A stretch of DNA of 64,000 bases from contig JASAND010021971.1 of assembly GCA_030248195.1 (NCBI GenBank), forward strand, positions 1 through 64,000. Reading direction: 5' to 3'. The DNA comes from Trissonchulus latispiculum (taxonomy: Eukaryota; Nematoda; Enoplea; Enoplida; Ironidae). The position numbers and the translations under genes are program-made. Shown here piece by piece: positions 58,399-64,000 of the stretch. The stretch's first letter is position 1. Each line of letters opens with the position of its first letter. The notes under the pieces are model-generated. The model worked only from the letters and a program-made list of their open reading frames with translations, did not search any database and was not told where the DNA came from.

Positions 58399-58992
58399 TT
58401 ATGTTCGTGTTTGTCCGTTTGTTCATTTGTTTGGTTGTCTGGTTGTCCGTTTGTTCGTTTCCGTTTGTCAACAATGAATTAATGTATTTCTTATTTCATC
58501 GCTCCATTTAAACTTTCAAAACTTTTATTACGGAACTCACTCTTGCAAACTTCGAAATCGCGGCTGCGGCGTGTGTTAGGTTTTAAATTTTGTTCTCATA
58601 AAATTTTCAAGTTTGAATGTTTCTGAAAGTTTTATATTTTAGCTCAAAAGCATTCGCAATACTTTTAATACGTAATGCTACCCATTTGTTAACCTATCTT
58701 AATTGCTGAAAAAAATCAAGCATTAGCTTTCAATCTAAACAGTTTGTATAACCACGAAAAACAGTTATGAACAGCACAACAGTGTGAATCAGATCAAACT
58801 TTCCTCACAACAGTTAGGTGACAGAACTATTGGACTTGCATGAAAATGGCTGTACAGTCAGGCAAAAGAAGCAGACAGAAGCAAACAAATGAGTACAGCA
58901 GAAAACAGGCAAGCAGACTGAAATTGTGAACAGGCTTAACTCTGTCGCAGATCGACAGATCATTATTTCGTCTTGTTGAGGAAAGGTTGTTT

Positions 58993-59277
58993 TTATTGAT
59001 GAAATAAGTGAAATCGATGACTGTCGTTTTGAGCCAGAGCAACCCACTTTAGGCCATGCGGCGGTGTTGGAATTTCTCTGCTCTCTTTGCTCTTCGGCGT
59101 ATAAACTCCCAAAAAATCGTAGATGTCCTTGTCTGTCAGATCCCACTGTTTTTTATTTACTAGCTGCTTCATTTGTTTCTTGTTGTTAGGTCTGTAGAGA
59201 TCGTAGTATGCTGTGAATGGTGCCACTTTCCAATTGAATTCGAAAATTGCCACTTTCACAATTTTGGCGATACATAT
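58993..59277 (-). CDS. Open frame kept only in the right arm (exon candidate)
   Basis: The minus-strand frame opens after a TAG at about 59278 (usable as a splice acceptor, GGGTAG) and ends at the stop at 58993. It codes for about 94 residues, including FEFNWKVAPFTAYYDLYRPN, NKKQWDLTDKDIYDFLGVYT and a charged ending THPHG-like region GLKWVALAQNDSHRFHLFHQ. There is no in-frame ATG near the beginning, so it is either an internal or terminal exon or a relic. Composition is protein-like (aromatic, balanced charge, not repetitive), unlike the surrounding shadow frames. The left-arm mirror (about 53880-54230) has the same order but is broken by indels. Family not recognised. Confidence 0.5.
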   Translation of the reverse strand: MCIAKIVKVAIFEFNWKVAPFTAYYDLYRPNNKKQMKQLVNKKQWDLTDKDIYDFLGVYTPKSKESREIPTPPHGLKWVALAQNDSHRFHLFHQ

Positions 59278-60536
59278 CTACCCTTGAATTTTGATCATAC
59301 CAAGATCATTGAAAATCGAGACCCATGGATTTGATAATTTATTAACAAGATTTAATTGTCGGCAGTTTTCCGCTTCCATTGTAGACGTCATTTTTGACAC
59401 GTTCGATGAGACGGACAATTTGTTCGGTGATCTCAGTGATCTTTTTTGGCCTAAATTGCACTTTTTGCTGTACAACAAAATCTAGTTCATTTTGCCGGAA
59501 ATTTCTGGAATGGCAATTTGACATGAAAACCGACAAGTCTAAAACGTTGAAAATGTTCAAATCGACAATTGACACCTGTTCTGGAGGATTCTAAAACTGA
59601 AAAGTTTGGTTTAAACTGAAAAGTTGGTGTACGGAAAGAGCAGCTGAACTCCAAAACGTTGAGACGTGGAGCAGCTAACGAGAGATGCTACTTTTACTTA
59701 ACGAAAAGTTTGATGTCTGAAAAATAAATGTCTATGTTTACAGTAATCAAAAAAATATGTGCGAAAAGCAAAATGGCAAATAAAAGTACTGTATCTCAAA
59801 TATGGTACTATCCGTGTTCTCAATGTGTTGAAATTTTGCCAAAATTCGGTAAAATTCGGTCAAATTCTGAAACTGTTGCAAATTCTACGAGACTAAATTT
59901 CGGCAACTTGGGGCCCAAAATCGAACTTGCAGTGTCGAACAGTACTGTACGCTACCGATCGAAATTGTGATGACCAATTTTATATTCGAGATGTTGAATT
60001 GGCTGAAATTTGTCAAATTTCCGACAAACCCTGTAATCTCAAAATTTGACAGTTTCAACTTTGAAAACTCTGAAAGTTTTGAAATCTCAAATCTCGGCCG
60101 ATTTGAAGCTGAAATTTTGAAAAACTCGACACTTTTGAAAACATTGACCGAAATTGAATTTCATCTTGAAAAATGGCTTTTCTTGAATTTAGGTTTGAAA
60201 AGGTGGATTACCGGGCTGTCCGACCAACGAAAAGCCATATGTGAAATACAATATCCGATAAATTTACCCTTCACTAAATATAACATGTATGCCATCCTTG
60301 AATTGTGGTTTCACAATTTATATTTTCCGGCAAATTTTGGAATACTGTAATTTTGTAGCGTGATTACGCAATTCACGATTTGCTAGCAGTTCTCACATCT
60401 TGACTCTGCAATTTCGATAAAACATACTCTTGGAATGGTCCCACCATATTTTGACTATTATATTTTTTCATTTTCAATTTTTGTCACTGCATTTATATTT
60501 TTCGTGTAAGCTGTGGTAATAATTGTTTTGTTATAG

Positions 60537-62760
60537 TTGAAGTTGGTGACATGGATAAAGTTGCCAGCGGATATCGAGCTTATTGCTATGAACGCATAGA
60601 AGACTTGTATGGTAACTGCCGTATATAACCCGGCGTATAGCCGACCAATGGCGAGGTTTGAGATAAAGCGAAAACCGACTGGCAAGTTATCAGAAAAGTA
60701 TGTCTGCAGTTTTGTTTTGATACATTTTTATTTTTACGTGCTTGTTTAGGGCAGTGCGATGACGGCAGTGGTAAGACATTCGACTTTACATCAGCTTGCA
60801 GATGCAGGGAAGCTTTCACAAATCCCCGAGAACAGAGCCAACCACATATCGATTTCGCCATTAGCCAGACCATCACCAAATGTTCGGTAAATGGCACCAC
60901 TGTTGTGGAAGTGTAACAAAGGGCATAAAGCCGATGATCGACACTCCTTCCACGGGCATATCCACGTGATGAGGAACCGCCTCCCTGTGCTGCAGAAAAG
61001 GTGGAGATATTATGCAGGGATGCTCCACACTGGAGGCTTCACACTTTGTGAAGCTTTTTGGCTATAGTTTGCTTTCTGCAAAACCTTGTTCTGCTGCTCT
61101 GTACTATTTTTCACGTGGTCTAGGATAGAAACCAGTTCCAGCTTAGAATTACTTTTGGAAGACAACAATATTGGCATTAAAATAGATACCGTAAATGATG
61201 TTTCAGATGAAAATGTTTTGTTGTTGGGAGAAAAGTTTGCATGTTGATATTTGAAAATGCAAAAGTGATATCATGGAACCTACTCAGATATTATTTTCAA
61301 AATCATGGCCAAACAAATATTGAATATCAGTTTATATTTGCAAATTTCTATAGACTGACAAAGTTTTCAGAGCAGTCTAAAAGTTCGATTAAAAATCAAT
61401 TGTCCAAACAACATTCTTTCCTATAACAGATGTTGAAACTTCCAGAACTTCTGGAACTCGGTGAGAAACATGCTGATGTTGTTGCCGGATTTATGGGTTC
61501 TGTGCGAGTTTGTTCTCATCTAAATTTCACACCAAGCCAATCACGACTTTCCTGGGACTTTTGTATGTTTTCAGTGCAATTCCCATGTGAGCATTGACCC
61601 TCTTGGGCTGGGTCCCAAAGTTCTGAAGTGTGAGCCTCCATCATGACGTGCCATGCCTCACCGTCATCTAGGCACTCACGACCCGGTGACGCGCTGTTGG
61701 GACAAAACAAAATAATATGTTTGCAACTACTGAAGACCCAAGGTTTTACGAATCGTAATATGGAGTTTTTCTGTTCGCTGAATCGGCACCGTCTGGATAT
61801 TGCACCTTTAGATATGTAGCTAACGTTGTGAACTCCCACCACTGCCACGTTGTTGAAACTGTACTAATATGTGTTTTTGCACTTTGATGGTAAAAAATGG
61901 CCAATGTATATACTTTTTTGTGCTGCAGCAGCGTCGGCAAAAATGTGACAATCTCTGAAGCATTCGGTGGTGGCGGCCGACGAGCACGGAGCTCATTTTC
62001 GGTAATCCGTGCCATCGTATCAGTAACAATTTTTCCGTTGCGCACTAAAAACTACTGATTGCCCAAAATGCTGATTTTGTCTGTCGGCAAACTCTGTCAG
62101 CCATTTTTGACAAAAACAAATGAAAACATATGAAAGTTGCCTGCCGAGCCAATTTGTATTCACATAGAAATTTGTATTCACCTTGAAATTGCAACGAAAC
62201 TGAAATTTTTAAAAAAAAAGCAATTGTCATTAAGTAATCGTGCTGGTGATTCCAATAAGTGAAATATGAAGAATCAAGTACAAACTGACTTTCCAGTAGA
62301 GAGCACATTCCAGAAACACGGAGCGTCTTTGACTTTACTCAAATTCTGTAATACGGTGGTGGTGGCGTTTTAATGCGGCCGTGTGCCTGAAATTAATTTG
62401 TTTTCTTTGGTTTCAGGACGCACAACTTGGCAAGAGCTGGAACCTCTCCACCTTGTTAGTCGGGGGGCCGGGCGTGGTGGCGCTTGTCCCAGCTGAGGAG
62501 GCGGAGGTTGCAGCAAGCTGTGATGGTGCCACTGTGCGAAACCCCGGATGGGCGCTCGGCTGCGTCCGCCGGCCTTCCAGGAGCCCACCACCATGGATGG
62601 TGGGGGTGGCGGCATGTTTCACCCTGCGCTCAGCGGCCTGGGACTGGAACTGCCTCAAGTATACAGAAGGCCATGAAAGCTATAAACTGCGACCTAACTC
62701 AACAACATGGCTACAGTGGCTTCGGCAACCACTCGGCTGGTGGCAGAAATTCAAACTTAA
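60537..62760 (+). pseudogene. Mirrored decayed copy of the RSRC2-like exons
   Basis: Plus-strand counterpart of 52381-49760. The first relic exon (60537-60697) keeps the TTATAG acceptor, GTTGAAGTT, TAACCCGGC and AAGCGAAAAC landmarks, but is about 54 nt shorter than its 215-nt partner and out of frame. The second relic (from 62418) keeps TTGGTTTCAG, then TGGCAAGAGCTGG (WQEL), but reaches an in-frame TGA within about 25 codons. Later landmarks such as GCTCGGCTGCGTCCGCCGGC survive. The intron between holds the mirrored SINEs. Both relic exons are disabled, so this arm cannot make the protein. Confidence 0.85.
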
Positions 62761-62799
62761 ATTGAACGTTCCATTTAAATTGTATTGATTAATCTGTAT

Positions 62800-64000
62800 A
62801 TTGCCTACATTAAAGAAACTGCCCAAGTGTACTGCTGATTTGATTAGACCATAGGTTACAAAACGGAAAATTGTAATCTTGAATTTGTTCTGATCGATCT
62901 AAATTATTGTAGATTTTTGAATGTGCCAAAAAATGATTCTGGCAAAATTTGTATACTATATAAAACAAAGACATATTTTAGGCGTTTTCCGGTAATTTTT
63001 AACACCGAGTGTCTAATTTACAGTACCAACATCCCGCATATAATAGCACAATACGCAAACTTAGACGTCAATATACATCTTGCCAAACATTTATTAGAAC
63101 TGGCCAAAATTGCTGCTCCACTAAACGTTAGTGTTCAGATACCACAACATAGGAAATTGCCCATATAATGTTGTGAACGTATAAGTGTTTAATCCAAATT
63201 GAATTTTAAAATTGGTTTTAGGTAAAATTAGCTAAACGAACGAAAACTATTTGACACTCGAAAAGGTAATGTGGTATAATATTCTGAACAACCCGGCAAG
63301 CTGAACTTGTCGATGAGGTACTTTAGGTTGTACATATGGTCTTCTACATTTTGTTGTTATGGTGTACTATATTTATCTAGATTTCACAGTGCCGATTTTC
63401 TATTGCCAACTTGTAGCGAAAATCTTCTTTGATCTTGCCAGTTAGTGTTGTTTCGGTAACTGTTTTAGTGTCCAACTCGGTTTCAATTTCAGTTTCAGTT
63501 TCAGGCCACCTCCCAAACTATTTCGGTTTACGAGCAAAACCTAATTTCGAGTGTTAGTCTGTAGTTTCAGTCGGAGTTTCAGTTTCAGTTCAATTTCTAG
63601 TCGAAAACCTGAATATACTACAAAGGATATGCTGAATAACTACAGAGTACAGAGAAGCAATAATGAAAAACCGCTTTTGGCAAATATCTTCATGTTTCCA
63701 GGGCTAAATTTTTATCCAATCTGAATTTCATTCAGCAATTCTTTCCTCCAAAATAGTTTCAGTGCCTGAAGCTGCCCTGAACCTAGTTTTCTCAACGCAA
63801 TATCACTAATATCTTGTTCTCCTACACTGATAAGATATTTTAGTATCTAATTTAGAAGCTTTAATAATATCTTGAGTACATTGTATTGGACATGGTCCCA
63901 CCGAGATTACAGACAGACCTTTCTATTTTGAAGTGCTCAGCCACTCGGCGCACCTGTTCAACCCATTTCCTCGCTGAGCAAACTAGTAGTTTTCCGCCGT
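62800..64000. other. Right-arm flank with mirrored MITE
   Basis: No gene. It contains the mirror of left-arm 48287-49690, including the CTTTCAG/TTTCAG-rich MITE copy at about 63435-63815. The frame at 62917-63168 is open for 83 codons but has no recognisable feature, and its left-arm mirror is not conserved as protein. Confidence 0.5.

Larger units (their letters stand above)
57972..64000. repeat. Right arm of the giant palindrome
   Basis: Mirror of 48287-55264. It is still matching at the last base of the window, so it continues to the right. It is about 1 kb shorter than the left arm over the same landmarks, through scattered deletions. Confidence 0.93.

Noticed and set aside
48287..64000. 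Palindrome as an assembly artefact
   Set aside because: The arms differ by many substitutions, indels and one exon deletion. An artefact would give identical arms.
1..64000. CRISPR array, bacterial operons or rRNA genes
   Set aside because: No regularly spaced direct repeats with unique spacers, no Shine-Dalgarno-organised gene runs and no rRNA-like segments. Introns and cuticle collagens mark the DNA as nematode nuclear.

Overview
The window looks like nuclear DNA from a nematode. It is AT-rich and intron-bearing, with splice acceptors of the TTTCAG type and three intact genes for nematode cuticle collagen (conserved N-terminal membrane domain, Gly-X-Y blocks, paired cysteines). It is gene-poor and crowded with SINEs, a LINE, an LTR retrotransposon, hAT-like MITEs, foldback elements and very large inverted repeats. 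That does not resemble compact Caenorhabditis genomes; a large-genome nematode lineage is my inference and the species is not identified.

Layout. 1-6374: an inverted repeat (arms 1-906 and 5468-6374) whose spacer is packed with nested foldback elements; its right arm runs into collagen gene A (6387-7832), so a mirror collagen probably lies just left of the window. 9262-9588: a small secreted 12-cysteine protein. 9.6-20.9 kb: no convincing protein gene, but a perfect six-unit heat-shock element (12166-12201), a field of small hairpins, a 47-bp tandem array, a tRNA-derived SINE split by a 1.6-kb foldback (14788-16983, with target-site duplications), and an 0.8-kb hAT-type MITE (18461-19259, perfect 8-bp duplication). 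20941-22991: a 5'-truncated LINE on the minus strand with an open reverse-transcriptase frame. 24116-24298: a small secreted peptide gene with TATA box and poly(A) signals. 26264-35891: a 9.6-kb LTR retrotransposon with a tRNA-Arg primer site and a decayed gag, but no recognisable pol.

36905-37267: a second 12-cysteine secreted protein, sharing its promoter block with the first. 38012-40378 (minus) and 41616-43692 (plus): collagens B and C, transcribed away from each other. 46959-47556: a secreted helical (coiled-coil-like) protein with an exact TATAAAAG box.

48287 to the window end is one ancient palindrome of at least 15.7 kb. The left arm carries the last two exons of an RSRC2-like nuclear SR-related protein (minus strand); the right arm carries the same exons, mirrored and decayed. 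A different 88-residue reading frame is open in the right arm and broken in the left. The 2.7-kb centre holds eleven tandem copies of a roughly 145-bp unit, each with a TATATAAG box and a GC-rich hairpin.

Functional themes: secreted and extracellular proteins of cuticle type (collagens, cysteine-rich proteins, helical secreted protein) cluster together, and their duplication follows inverted-repeat architecture. All statements come from reading the sequence; no database search was possible.
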